Shown piece after piece: positions 45,098 to 53,498 of a stretch of DNA of 64,000 nt. The DNA is from Paracoccus sp. DMF-8 (GTDB lineage Bacteria; Pseudomonadota; Alphaproteobacteria; Rhodobacterales; Rhodobacteraceae), in the NCBI RefSeq assembly GCF_029309835.1, contig NZ_JARJHL010000014.1, forward strand, positions 330,379-394,378. Direction: 5' to 3'. A model generated the notes under the pieces. It was not told where the DNA came from. It made no database searches and saw only the letters and a program-made list of their open reading frames with translations. A program made the position numbers and the translations under genes. Position 1 is the first letter of the stretch; the number at the start of each line of letters is the position of its first letter.

Positions 45098-46267
45098 ATG
45101 ATCGACGGGCTTGACGGGCAGATGACCTATCTTGCTGGCCTGCGCACCGATGGCGGGGCTACGGTTGCGCCTTGGGGGCCGGGCGACCAGCCGCTGAACA
45201 CGTCGATACCCGCCACCAGTATCACCGATATCGCCCCCGCGCTTGGCGGTCGAGGCGGCATCCTGCTGGCGGCGCAGTCCTGCTATCTGCACCGGACCAT
45301 CGGCGCAGACCCGGATCAGGGCGCGCTGGTCATGGATGCGGGCGTCGGCGGGCTGAATCTCGATAAGATGCTGATCGGCCAGTTGCAGGGCGATAATTAC
45401 TATTACATGCTGTCCGAGGTCGCGCGGCTGGCTGCGGATCAGGATTTGACCGTCACCTGCCCGGAAATCATCCATTACATCGGCACATCGAGCAAAAGCG
45501 AATCCTATGCCGTCGCGCTCGGCAATATCAATCTGGTCTGGGATCAACAGCAGGATTGGTGCGAGACAACATGGGGGCAGATCCTCGGCATCATCGCGGG
45601 CCAGACTGGCGGCGACTGCAACACCGCGCCCGATCCCTACGACGTGACCATGGCGCAGTATGATGCTGTCCGGGATCGCGGCGGCGAGATTGCGACCAGC
45701 CAGCGTATCTGGACGATCAACGACAACAATATCCACACCGACATTGACGTGTCTGTGATGATTGGCGAGGTCATTGACTGGTGCCGCGAGGAGCGGGACG
45801 CGGGCCGCAAATGGACCCCATGGGCCAGCATCACCAAGTCCGGCGCAACGGTCACGGTGGCGTTCGACCTGCGGCCCGGCGAGACGCTGGTCAACCGGGC
45901 GGATTTTTACGACGCGCACGGCGGGGCAGCGACCGCGCCCAACTTCGGCTTTGAGGCAGACGGCGGCATCGTGTCGGCGGTCCCCGATCTGGACGGCAAC
46001 ACGGTCGTCGTCACGCTGACCAGCGCATCGGCATCATGGTTCCGGTTCGCCATGCAGCGGCAGGACGTGATGGCCTATGGGGTGCCAGATGGCGCGCTGA
46101 CCTATAACCAGTCCGCACATCGCACCACGCTGTTCCCGTCCGAAACGCGGGCCAGCCGGTTCTATCCGGGTGAGACGCTGTGGCGGTCCTTGCCGTCGTT
46201 CCACGTCCTGTTCGACGGCGATCAGGTCCAGCGTTTGGACGGCACGCCGTTCGAGGTGGCGCCATGA
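45098..46267 (+). CDS. Tail-spike-like protein with SGNH-hydrolase features
   Basis: 389 residues from the ATG at 45098 (AGGGA five nt upstream); the frame is open from 45035 with weak TTG/GTG starts. The pattern GGILLAAQSCYLHR, GVGGLNLDKM, YYMLSEVARLAADQDLTV and later WTINDNNIHTDIDVSVMIGEVI recalls the block order of SGNH/sialate O-acetylesterase proteins, with His in NIHTD. The usual GQSN serine block is altered to AQSC. Such enzymes deacetylate host surface sugars. Assignment is tentative. Confidence 0.55.
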   Translation: MIDGLDGQMTYLAGLRTDGGATVAPWGPGDQPLNTSIPATSITDIAPALGGRGGILLAAQSCYLHRTIGADPDQGALVMDAGVGGLNLDKMLIGQLQGDNYYYMLSEVARLAADQDLTVTCPEIIHYIGTSSKSESYAVALGNINLVWDQQQDWCETTWGQILGIIAGQTGGDCNTAPDPYDVTMAQYDAVRDRGGEIATSQRIWTINDNNIHTDIDVSVMIGEVIDWCREERDAGRKWTPWASITKSGATVTVAFDLRPGETLVNRADFYDAHGGAATAPNFGFEADGGIVSAVPDLDGNTVVVTLTSASASWFRFAMQRQDVMAYGVPDGALTYNQSAHRTTLFPSETRASRFYPGETLWRSLPSFHVLFDGDQVQRLDGTPFEVAP

Positions 46268-46572
46268 TCCGCGACCTACTGACCCCCGAAGCCCATCAAG
46301 ACGGCTATGTCTGGGCCGCTGTGCTGCTGTCCCACGCCTTTATCGGGGGCGTGGGCGTCATGTTCATGGGCTGGTGGTTCCTCCCGGTCTACATCGCGTT
46401 CGAGGTCGTGCAGGCCGTCCGTGCGCGCCGGGCGCTCTACTGGGACTCGGTGCTGGATATCGTCGCCGTCGTTCTCGGCGGTCTGTCCGTCGCAATCGGA
46501 TCAATATGGGCGGCGCTGGCCGTCCTGAGCATCGCTCTGTTCGGATGGTATGTCAGGAGGGGCAATGGCTGA
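46264..46572 (+). CDS. Three-helix membrane protein
   Basis: 102 residues starting MIRDLLTPEAHQDGYVWAAV. Hydrophobic segments at about 15-48 and 58-95 suggest three transmembrane helices; the C-terminus is basic (WYVRRGNG). It lies at the start of the lysis region. Could be holin-related, but no family is recognised. Confidence 0.6.
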   Translation: MIRDLLTPEAHQDGYVWAAVLLSHAFIGGVGVMFMGWWFLPVYIAFEVVQAVRARRALYWDSVLDIVAVVLGGLSVAIGSIWAALAVLSIALFGWYVRRGNG

Positions 46573-46978
46573 TCGCACAATCGGGTGGCTCGCCCGTAAT
46601 CACTTGGACAGGTATCGCCCGCTGCTGATGGCGATGCAGATCGGCGCGTTTCTGGTGGGCTGCATTTTCTATGTGCTCATGTCGAATCCCGGGACATTCC
46701 GAGAAGATGTCTGGGGCGGTATGGCCTATTCCGTCCCGGCAAAATTCTGGGCGCTGCTGAATATGTCGGCGTCGTCAATGACGGTTGTGGGGCTGGCCAA
46801 GCCCGTCCGTTGCCGGCTGGTGATGATCGGGGCAGGCATCAACTGCTGTCAATATGCCGCGCTCGCTTGGTCAGTCGTTTTTTCAGGCGGGGATCCGGTG
46901 ATCGGTCTCTATGCCGGGATCATTTTCCTGCCACTCAATCTGTGGCTGCTGACCGAGGCCGCGACCTATGACAAGTGA
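46565..46978 (+). CDS. Four-helix membrane protein
   Basis: 137 residues starting MADRTIGWLARNHLDRYRPL. Four hydrophobic stretches (LLMAMQIGAFLVGCIFYVLM, FWALLNMSASSMTVVGL, ALAWSVVFSGG, LYAGIIFLPLNLWLLTEA). AGGAGGGG lies just before the start. It overlaps its neighbours. Function unknown; found next to lysis genes. Confidence 0.6.
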   Translation: MADRTIGWLARNHLDRYRPLLMAMQIGAFLVGCIFYVLMSNPGTFREDVWGGMAYSVPAKFWALLNMSASSMTVVGLAKPVRCRLVMIGAGINCCQYAALAWSVVFSGGDPVIGLYAGIIFLPLNLWLLTEAATYDK

Positions 46979-47237
46979 CACCCTGAAAGAATTGGTCGCC
47001 ACCTTCGGCCCGGTTTCGGGCCTTGGGGTCTGGATCCTCTGGAACCTCTGGAAGAACAAGCCGCAATCCGACCCGGCCCGCGACGTGATGAACAGCCTTG
47101 ACGATCTGGCCGAGGATCTGCGCGAGGTGAAGGGCGACGTGAAGGACGTCAAAGCGTCCAACCAGAAAATGAACCTGCGGCTGACCCGGTTGGAGACGTT
47201 GCAAGAGGTGGCGGACCGGACACACCCTCCGCGCTAG
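46968..47237 (+). CDS. Signal-anchored coiled-coil protein of the lysis region
   Basis: 89 residues. One N-terminal membrane helix (FGPVSGLGVWILWNLW) followed by a long heptad-rich helix (SLDDLAEDLREVKGDVKDVKASNQKMNLRLTRLETL). This is the layout of holin-associated or i-spanin-like proteins, but no outer-membrane partner is evident nearby. A terminator follows. Confidence 0.6.
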   Translation: MTSDTLKELVATFGPVSGLGVWILWNLWKNKPQSDPARDVMNSLDDLAEDLREVKGDVKDVKASNQKMNLRLTRLETLQEVADRTHPPR

Positions 47238-47252
47238 TCCCGCCTAACAACC

Positions 47253-47276
47253 GCCCGCCTTGTCGCGGGCTTTTTT
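47253..47276 (+). terminator. Terminator before the endolysin gene
   Basis: GCCCGC-CTTGTC-GCGGGC followed by six T, 14 bp before the endolysin start codon. Confidence 0.85.
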
Positions 47277-47290
47277 CATGGGAAATCGAC

Positions 47291-47857
47291 ATGAAAGACA
47301 ACTTTGACGCCTGCCTTGCAAAAGTGCTGGCCCACGAAGGGGGATACATCAACCACCCCCAGGACCCCGGCGGGGAAACCAATTACGGAATCAGCAAGCG
47401 GTCATATCCCAACGAAGATATCCGGGGAATGACCCGCGCCCGCGCCGCGCAGATCTACCGGCGCGATTACTGGGACGCTGTGCGGGGGGATGATCTGCCT
47501 GCCGGGCTGGATCTGGTGGCCTTTGACGCAGCGGTCAACAGCGGGCCGGGCAGGGGGGCCAAGTGGCTGCAACAGGCCGTGGGCGCGTCTGCTGACGGCA
47601 AGGTCGGCCCCGCCACTCTGGCCGCTGCCAAAGCCTCCGACGCCAAGACCGCGATCAACCGGGCCTGCGATTACCGCATGGCCTTTCTGCGCGGGCTTGG
47701 GACGTGGCCGACCTTCGGCAAAGGCTGGTCCCGCCGTGTCGAGGATGTGCGGGCAACGGCGCTGGCCATGGCCACCACCGCACCGGCCACCACCACGACC
47801 GGGGGCGGCTTCCTCGCATCCCTTCTTTCCGCAATCCGCAAGATCCTGAAAGGATAG
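47291..47857 (+). CDS. Endolysin, GH108 lysozyme family
   Basis: 188 residues. The N-terminal glycoside hydrolase 108 domain shows the catalytic Glu in VLAHEGGYINHPQDPGGETNYGIS, then YRRDYWDAVRGDDLPAGLDLVAFDAAVNSGPGRGAKWLQ and a peptidoglycan-binding-type KVGPATLAAA. After a Thr/Ala linker the last 17 residues (GGFLASLLSAIRKILKG) are an amphipathic, hydrophobic helix, so membrane association is likely. Degrades peptidoglycan at the end of the lytic cycle. Confidence 0.9.
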   Translation: MKDNFDACLAKVLAHEGGYINHPQDPGGETNYGISKRSYPNEDIRGMTRARAAQIYRRDYWDAVRGDDLPAGLDLVAFDAAVNSGPGRGAKWLQQAVGASADGKVGPATLAAAKASDAKTAINRACDYRMAFLRGLGTWPTFGKGWSRRVEDVRATALAMATTAPATTTTGGGFLASLLSAIRKILKG

Positions 47858-47860
47858 CCC

Positions 47861-48079
47861 ATGCTGGCACTCATCATCCGCATCGTCTTTTACGCCGTCG
47901 CAGGCGCGACCGCATGGACCGGCGCGATTACAATGACCGGGCCGGATAACGCCTGCCTCAACATCCCCGCGCTGGCAGAGGCCATCAGCGGTGGCGTCGG
48001 GCTGGCTGCTGGTGGCAGTCTTGGCGTCCTGACCTTTATTTGGTCGCGCATCGCCAAGCGCCGGGGCGGTGTGACGTGA
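47861..48079 (+). CDS. Holin-like membrane protein
   Basis: 72 residues: MLALIIRIVFYAVAGATAWT, a short loop with one Cys, a second helix (GGVGLAAGGSLGVLTFIWSRI) and a basic tail AKRRGGVT. Two helices, small size and position right after the endolysin fit a class II holin. AAGGA precedes the start. Confidence 0.65.
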   Translation: MLALIIRIVFYAVAGATAWTGAITMTGPDNACLNIPALAEAISGGVGLAAGGSLGVLTFIWSRIAKRRGGVT

Positions 48080-48162
48080 TCACCATGGCTGTCGGCGGCA
48101 TCATCGCGGCGATCGTGGTCCTGCTGGTCCTGAAAGGGGGCTGGCAGAGGCCGGACGAATAA
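48076..48162 (+). CDS. 28-residue single-helix membrane peptide
   Basis: GTG start, overlapping the holin-like stop (GTGA). Sequence MITMAVGGIIAAIVVLLVLK then GGWQRPDE: one hydrophobic helix. The translational coupling and location suggest a lysis regulator or antiholin-like peptide. No family recognised. Confidence 0.5.
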   Translation: MITMAVGGIIAAIVVLLVLKGGWQRPDE

Positions 48163-48194
48163 AGCGGGCCGATCTGCACAAGACCCGGCCCGCT
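48163..48194 (+). terminator. Long-loop hairpin after the lysis genes
   Basis: AGCGGGCC/GGCCCGCT, 8-bp perfect stem with a 16-nt loop, one nt after the 28-residue peptide stop. No T-tract, so its role as terminator is uncertain. It lies between the rightward late genes and the leftward right-end genes. Confidence 0.45.
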
Positions 48195-48293
48195 GGCTCA
48201 GCATCACAATCATCAGCGTCACTCGTTACCCCGCCAGTTTAGCAACTCCCGCGCGACGGGCATAGTTGGCGGTTTCGTCATAGGTAGAGCTGC

Positions 48294-48769
48294 CTAGGGG
48301 TCCTCCGCTTCCCGCCGTGCTTCTTCGATCCGGGCCATCTCGTCGTCTGGACCTTCGTCATTCAGCGCCTCGACCATCCGGCCGCGCCGGGCTTGCTGAC
48401 GCATCAGTCCTGCGATTTTCCGCTGCGCGGCCGGTGAAGGATCTCCGACGCCAGACAGGCCATGCGCCGCCGCTTCTGCGCCGCTGGCGAAGACAGGAAC
48501 ATCCGGGGCGTAATCCCAGACCTCGGGGGCAAGCCCGCGCCCATGCAGGCGCAGCGCAAGCAACTCGTCGCGGTCATGCGCCATCAGCCAGCCGCCGCAC
48601 AGGCAACCGTCCTTCTGGTGGCACATGAACAGGCCAAGCGGTTGCTGCCATGTCTCGCGATCATAGGCGGGCAGCTTGGCATATTCTTCTGGGCCCAGAT
48701 CCCCGAAGGCACGTCATGGCGATAGGGGCACGATCCGCAGGGAACCTTTGGGGGTGCGATCTGTGTCAT
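48294..48769 (-). pseudogene. DUF6283-family protein, frameshifted
   Basis: The start (MTQIAPPKVPCGSCPYRHDV, from 48769) gives the CGSCPYR motif of DUF6283. The frame then breaks at WAQK near 48694. The correct continuation lies in another frame: EEYAKLPAYDRETWQQPLGL, FMCHQKDGCLCGGWLMAHD and on to 48294. A single missing base (GCCGCAGAA to GCCCAGAA) explains the shift. The Cys/His pattern suggests a metal-binding protein; family function unknown. Confidence 0.75.
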
Positions 48770-48823
48770 GCCGTCACCGCTCGAGGCGCTCGACCATGCC
48801 TGAGAGGTCCTCATCGTATCCCA

Positions 48824-49426
48824 TCACACGCCCCTCTCGACCGCATCGGCCCGCGCGATGATGGTAGAGCGGATCATGTCTCCGTCCCTACTGCCAGCCG
48901 GGAACAGGTCCGCCGCCTCCCTATACGCATCCGCCTGGACGCGGTTCAGGGCTGCGGTGGCGTCGGCGGGGACGCGAATGCGGCCTTGAAACCCGTCATA
49001 GAACGGTTCGGCGCTGATCGGCACAACGCCTTTAGGGCTGTTTATCGAATCTTCCAGAGCGCGGCAGATCATCACCACCTTAGCCATCGCCCGATCCTCA
49101 TAGGCTTTGGCGTCATCCTTGTGCCCTGATCCACCGCAGGCTGGACATGCGTTGTCGCTGTCCTCGATCCATTTGGCCTCGGGGTTGGTGTCGGCAAAGA
49201 CATGGCCCGCCGCAATCTGCGCAGCACGGGCGGCTTTTGCCTCCGCCAGCGCCTCGTCACGCTCGCGGGTCAGGCGGGCGATTTCGGCTTGTAGCGGCGC
49301 AACAGGATCGGGCGGGAAGTCCATCGGGAAACTGACCTCGCGCCCGGGATGATTGCAGCAGTTTGGGCGGATGGTCGCGCCATCATGCGTCCCGCAATTT
49401 GGACAGACGTTTTTGGTCTGCATCAT
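48824..49426 (-). CDS. Zinc-finger/coiled-coil hypothetical protein
   Basis: 200 residues starting MMQTKNVCPNCGTHDGATIR. Two metal-binding knuckles: CPNCG...CCNHPG at the N-terminus and CPACGGSGHK mid-protein. Between them a charged coiled coil (QAEIARLTRERDEALAEAKAARAAQ). AGGGGAAG precedes the start. This type of modular, Zn-knuckle protein is common at the right ends of Rhodobacterales prophages. Function unknown. Confidence 0.65.
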   Translation of the reverse strand: MMQTKNVCPNCGTHDGATIRPNCCNHPGREVSFPMDFPPDPVAPLQAEIARLTRERDEALAEAKAARAAQIAAGHVFADTNPEAKWIEDSDNACPACGGSGHKDDAKAYEDRAMAKVVMICRALEDSINSPKGVVPISAEPFYDGFQGRIRVPADATAALNRVQADAYREAADLFPAGSRDGDMIRSTIIARADAVERGV

Positions 49427-49467
49427 TCTTCCCCTTTCAGCTTGTCGTCGCAATGCGGGTGGGTCAT
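49423..49467 (-). CDS. 14-codon coupling ORF
   Basis: MTHPHCDDKLKGEE. It starts with an ATGA overlap on the upstream gene's stop (49464-49467) and ends in a TGATG overlap on the downstream start. It may only serve to carry ribosomes across the gap. Confidence 0.3.
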   Translation of the reverse strand: MTHPHCDDKLKGEE

Positions 49468-49673
49468 GGGCGGGACTCCTCGAACCACTTACGGACACCC
49501 GCCGGTGTTTTGTGGACCGCCAAACCAAGGCGCCGACCATTAAGATCATGCGGTGCCCAGAACTCGTTGGTGTATCTCTCCGCCATCCCGATCACCGTAT
49601 CTCCGTCCATGATGCGTCGGCTGTCGCCAGAGCCTGTGGTTTCAATACGGAGCTTCACCGTTGATGGCATCAT
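49464..49673 (-). CDS. Small hypothetical phage protein
   Basis: 69 residues starting MMPSTVKLRIETTGSGDSRR, beta-rich with a GLAVHKTPAGVRKWFEE end. ATGA overlap with the next gene upstream. No family recognised. Confidence 0.58.
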   Translation of the reverse strand: MMPSTVKLRIETTGSGDSRRIMDGDTVIGMAERYTNEFWAPHDLNGRRLGLAVHKTPAGVRKWFEESRP

Positions 49674-50290
49674 TCTTCCCCTTCTGTCGCGGGAGCATCA
49701 GCCGCCCTCCTAGCCTGGTGGGCGGCGAGGGCTAACGATGCGTCGTAGAAGTCGGCGGGTTTCAAAGTCCCGCTATACGTTGACCTGTAATCACCATCTG
49801 TCCAGATCACGGTTATGGCGCAGGTTGCTTTATCAACGTGTCGGGCGAATGGCCGAACCGCCTCCGCTAGCACGTCCGCGTGAGCCTCTGCGGCGGCAAG
49901 CGCGGCCTCGGCAGCTTCGGCACGGTCGCGCAGGGTGTCATTCACATCCCAAAGCCTTTGCACCATTTCAACCCATTTAGGGCCGTGACCGCCTTTTGCT
50001 CGCAAGTCTTGAGCATCGTAGCGCAGGGTGGCGGCTTCATCGCTCGGCTGTGGGGCGGGGTGGGCGTAAAGGGGGGTGAAACCTCGCAGCGGCTCATACA
50101 CAAAATTGCCGCCCCGACTCATCCACGCCACCGGCTCAGCGTCCTGCGCCACGGGGGCGCGGCAGAGGTCGGCGCGTATGTATGCGACCTCATCATCCTT
50201 CATCCGTTCATCGGGGCATTCTTCAACCCACGTCAGGTTGTCCATGTCGGCCCAAATCCGCTCCGGCGCGGTCGTGGTGTCGGCGGTCAT
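49670..50290 (-). CDS. DUF551-like/hypothetical phage protein
   Basis: 206 residues starting MTADTTTAPERIWADMDNLT. The start APERIWADMDN...ECPDERMKDDEVAYIRADL is a widespread phage N-terminal pattern. It is followed by a Gly/Pro segment (EPVAWMSRGGNFVYEPLRGFTPLYAHP) and a coiled coil (RDRAEAAEAALAAAEAHADVLAEAVRPF). Role unknown. Confidence 0.65.
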   Translation of the reverse strand: MTADTTTAPERIWADMDNLTWVEECPDERMKDDEVAYIRADLCRAPVAQDAEPVAWMSRGGNFVYEPLRGFTPLYAHPAPQPSDEAATLRYDAQDLRAKGGHGPKWVEMVQRLWDVNDTLRDRAEAAEAALAAAEAHADVLAEAVRPFARHVDKATCAITVIWTDGDYRSTYSGTLKPADFYDASLALAAHQARRAADAPATEGEE

Positions 50291-50577
50291 GTCTTTTCTC
50301 CATGCGCCGCTGCCCATGCGCAAAGAGCCACACCGATCACGGCGGCGTCATGCGGGGACAGGTAAAGCCAGAAATTTTCGTCTGGATTGTCCTTCGGCCC
50401 CTTGGTTTCGGGATCGTAGGTCTGCGGCAAATCCCTGCGCTGGTAGATCACTTGCAGGCTGTCATCGGCCTCAATGTCGATGGTCCAGAGCGCATCTACG
50501 TCCGGCGAATAGTAGGACAGGCTGAAATGCTGCGCACCACCGCCGTCCGCGAAAAACTTGCTCATTGCTTTCTTCAT
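50287..50577 (-). CDS. Hypothetical phage protein
   Basis: 96 residues starting MKKAMSKFFADGGGAQHFSL. Beta-rich centre with acidic residues, C-terminal hydrophobic helix (AAVIGVALCAWAAAHG). ATGA overlaps with both neighbours. No family recognised. Confidence 0.6.
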   Translation of the reverse strand: MKKAMSKFFADGGGAQHFSLSYYSPDVDALWTIDIEADDSLQVIYQRRDLPQTYDPETKGPKDNPDENFWLYLSPHDAAVIGVALCAWAAAHGEKT

Positions 50578-50765
50578 ACTCTCTCTCCTGCGGTGATGGG
50601 GAACGCAGGCGCATCACCCGGCGTCATGTGCGCGGTCGCAGGCCCGGCGTCTCGGGTGGGGTGGTTTTCCACGCGATCTGCCAACCCATTGATGTTTATT
50701 GCGCCGTCCGTTCCCGGTTTTCCATCGCAAGCGTATGATTTGCCGTGATTATTGCGGTCCCTCAC
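50574..50765 (-). CDS. Small hypothetical protein starting inside attR
   Basis: 63 residues from a GTG at 50765, which lies inside the att core; in the excised phage the 5' region would be different. The sequence (CDGKPGTDGAININGLADRV, GDAPAFPITAGERV) has a phage-like Gly-rich start and a DAPAFP motif. Overlaps the next gene by ATGA. Low support. Confidence 0.4.
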   Translation of the reverse strand: MRDRNNHGKSYACDGKPGTDGAININGLADRVENHPTRDAGPATAHMTPGDAPAFPITAGERV

Positions 50766-50774
50766 TGTCCGCCA
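50758..50774 (+). repeat. attR core, 17 bp
   Basis: Identical to the last 17 nt of tRNA-Ser (11607-11623), including CCA. Marks the right prophage boundary. Confidence 0.92.
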
Positions 50775-50902
50775 TTATCTCTCCCGTATATTCTTTAAGT
50801 CGTTGATCTACGTCGATAATTCGAAGGCCTGACTTGTTGGACAAAATACATACCCTACATTTCACCTTACAGTGTGCCCTACAGATGATTGTTTGGCCCT
50901 AG

Positions 50903-51741
50903 GCTCAGGACCCATTGATTTCCGACTGGCGGCGTGATTCACGGTTCGAAAAGCGAGCGGTGACCATGTCTGATCTTTTTTGGTTGACGGACGCGCAGAT
51001 GGCGCGTCTTGAGCCTTTCTTCCCCAAGTCCCACGGCAAGCCTCGCGTCGATGATCGACGCGTGTTAAGCGGGATTATCTTCATCAATCGCAATGGCTTA
51101 CGGTGGCGCGATGCCCCGGCAGCCTATGGCCCGCACAAGACACTATACAACCGTTGGAAGCGGTGGAGCGACAAGGGCATCTTTGCCCAAATGATGGCGG
51201 GTCTGGCGGCCGGGCACGGCGAAGAGAAGACCGTGATGATCGACGCCACTTACCTGAAGGCCCACCGCACCGCGACCAGCATGGGCGTGAAAAAGGGGGG
51301 CGTGGGCGCCTGATTGGTCGCACCAAGGGCGGCATGAACACCAAGTTGCACGCCATCTGCGACAGCCAGGGCGCCCCCTCAACCTGTTCGTCACTGCCGG
51401 ACAGGTCAGCGATTACATCGGCGCGCGGGCATTGCTGAGCAGCCTGCCGGATGTCGATTGGCTGCTCGGGGATCGCGGCTATGACGCCGACTGGTTCAGA
51501 GAAGCGTTGAAAGACAAAGGGATACGCGCCTGCATCCCAGGCCGGAAGCAGCGGAAGAAAACCGTCAAGTACGACAAGCGCCGGTACAAACGGCGCAACC
51601 GGATCGAGATCATGTTCGGCAGGCTCAAGGATTGGAGGCGTGTGGCGACCCGGTACGACCGTTGCCCCAAGGTATTCTTGTCAGCAATCGCACTTGCTGC
51701 CCTCGTCATCTACTGGCTTTGAAACTCAATGAGTCCAGACC
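50903..51741 (+). mobile_element. IS5-family (IS427-like) insertion sequence, about 839 bp
   Basis: Imperfect terminal inverted repeats (GGCTCAGGACCCATTGA... and, reversed, GGTCTGGACTCATTGAG...) flanked by a CTAG direct repeat on each side. Size and the two-frame transposase fit the IS427 group. It lies 128 bp outside attR. Confidence 0.75.
50966..51722 (+). pseudogene. IS5-family transposase, frameshifted
   Basis: First frame: MSDLFWLTDAQMARLEPFFP, LSGIIFINRNGLRWRDAP, ending MGVKKGGVGA at 51313. The A5G6 run there is the usual programmed frameshift site of this group. The second frame resumes GRLIGRTKGGMNTKLHAICD but breaks again near 51370, and the C-terminal part (LLGDRGYDADWFREAL..., RNRIEIMFGRLKDWRRVATRYD) runs from 51432 to 51722. 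The second break is not programmed, so the copy is probably inactive. Confidence 0.78.
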
Positions 51742-51745
51742 CTAG

Positions 51746-52090
51746 GACATGATTGCTGCAGGTTGTACGGGTTTAGCTTCATGGACGACTGCCCGCTCGC
51801 GGGGCGATCGAAGCTAGGGTCGTTCCCTCGGCATCGCCGCCGTTACCTCGGCGCTCCTCAGTATATGGCCGGCGGTCAAACCGCCGCGCCCCCAATCCAA
51901 CGCAGCCCACCGGGCTTCATGGGCGCGGCGAGCGGCCTTGATCCGATGCGGGTCCGGGGGCGTAAGTATGCCAAGGATTGTCGCAAGTTCGCCGCCGCGG
52001 CGGCGACCATCTTCAACGACCTGGCGGCGGACCGGCTCAGCGCGCCGTGGCCGATGGTGCGGCATCCATCAGTGCGTGGACAGCCGCCAA
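51746..52090. other. Unassigned 345-bp spacer between two IS remnants
   Basis: Several open frames exist on both strands (for instance 51814-52065 minus) but all have Arg/Pro-rich shadow-like composition and no ribosome site. Nothing is recognised. Confidence 0.5.
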
Positions 52091-53110
52091 TCACGCCGTA
52101 TCGCGGGTGTAGGAGGTGATGATGCCGCCAAGCTGACGTCGGCAGCGGATTGGGCCGTCACGGGCAGGACGAAAGTCGACCTGAAGCACATTGTTCCCGA
52201 TGTCCCGGCCTCGATGCGGACGCTCGACATTGTAATGGCGCACCCATGTGCGCAGGATGTAATCGAGCTGCGACCGGCTGAAGCAGACGAAGAAATCCAG
52301 GCATTCGCGCTTGATGGTGCCGATGAAGGATTCCGCGAAGGCATTGGCGTTCGGCGCCCGGTGCGGGATCTGGATGACCCGGGCAGCTTCCGACGCCCAG
52401 ACGGCATCGAAGCTGGCGCTGAACTTGGTGTCGGCGTCGCGGATCAGGAAGCGCGGCGTGATCCCTTGTTCCGCGCACCACATCAGCGTATTGCGGGCCT
52501 GCTGCGTCACCCATGCCGCGCCCGGGGCATAGGTCGGGCGCTGCAGAACACGCGGCGGCTGCCGAGATGGATGAAGATCAGCACATAGGCCGTCAGCGGC
52601 CCACGGGCGGTCAGCACGGTCTTGGTGAAGAAATTGCAGGCGACCATGCTTTCTATATGCGCCCTGATGAAGGTGGTCCATGGCAGGGCCGGCTTCTTTC
52701 GCCGCTTCTCGGGGCTGGGGTGGATGCCCGCCTCATCAAGAATGCGCTTGACCGAATTGGCGCCGGCATAGAGCCCGAGTTTTTTCAGCTCCCCGGCGAT
52801 CCGCTTGTAACCCCAGAGGAGGTTTTCCGACCCGATGCGGATGACGACATCGCGCAGCTCCTGCGTCAGGCGCGGCCTGCCCACGGGTTTGAAGGGGCGC
52901 CCGTTGCGCATCTGGGCAAGCCAGCGCTTGTAGGTCGCGGGCCTAGCCACCTCCATGATCCCGTCGATATCGTGCCCACACTCCTCCCCGATGCGCAGAA
53001 GCTCGGCTTTCTCGGCGGGCGACAAGATTATCCTTTGCGCCGGGATGCGGGCCCGCAGAATATGGATCTGGCGCCTCGAGCAGCCGCATCTGCGCGTTGT
53101 GCCGCGGCAT
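52091..53110 (-). pseudogene. DDE integrase-core transposase, two frameshifts
   Basis: Fragments in successive frames: MPRHNAQMRLLEA (start about 53110), then RARIPAQRIILSPAEKAELL through RPRLTQELRDVVIRIGSENL and RRVFCS, then PTYAPGAAWVTQQARNTLMW, FLIRDADTKFSASFDAVW, PNANAFAESFIGTIKRECLD and RHYNVERPHRGRDIGNN to 52091. Breaks lie near 53075 and 52550. The first catalytic Asp position reads ACNFFTKT where relatives usually have D, so the enzyme would be dead even if rejoined. Terminal repeats were not found. Confidence 0.75.
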
Positions 53111-53498
53111 GAAGAACCGGGCCAGGGAAGACCATAAGGAGGGAGAACGACGAATTCATCTTGCCGGGCCCCAGCACGGCCCTTAAAAATTGCCGTCATG
53201 TCAATGCGATGAGGCGTGCCTACATTTTGGCACCCCGCTCAGGAAGACCAAAAGCGCGCGGGACGGACGATGGCCGTCAAGACACCTTGACGCGCCGCTG
53301 CAGACAGGTCAGTCGATCTCTCCATGAAGCTATAATAGCCCCGATCATCCGGTTCGCTGTCAGTCGCGACTGAACCAGATGACCATTAAAACCATCATCC
53401 GCATCTTATAAAACAATGATTTAGGTGGTGGAGAAGGTTGTCTTTCAGACCCATCCCCTCCGGGGCTTCCGGCCGGGCAAGCTGCAGGAGCTTTTGCC

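Larger units (their letters stand above)
11607..50774. mobile_element. Integrated prophage, about 39 kb, podovirus-like, partly decayed
   Basis: Bounded by the 17-bp direct repeat TCCCTCACTGTCCGCCA at 11607-11623 (in tRNA-Ser) and 50758-50774. Contents follow phage logic: integrase at the left end facing attL, leftward early arm, CI/Cro-like switch, replication, terminases, head/tail genes, lysis, then a leftward group of small genes at the right end. The gp4- and gp10-like genes, P22-style portal and ejection proteins indicate a short-tailed phage. No tail tape measure or tail tube gene is seen, which supports a podovirus. Three frameshifted genes suggest it can no longer form normal particles. 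Confidence 0.93.

Noticed and set aside
46264..46978. The three- and four-helix membrane proteins as a defence system
   Set aside because: They lie in the late, rightward lysis region with no enzymatic partner; lysis-related or virion roles are simpler.
51814..52065. Possible gene between the two IS remnants
   Set aside because: No family motif, no ribosome site, and competing frames of equal quality on both strands.
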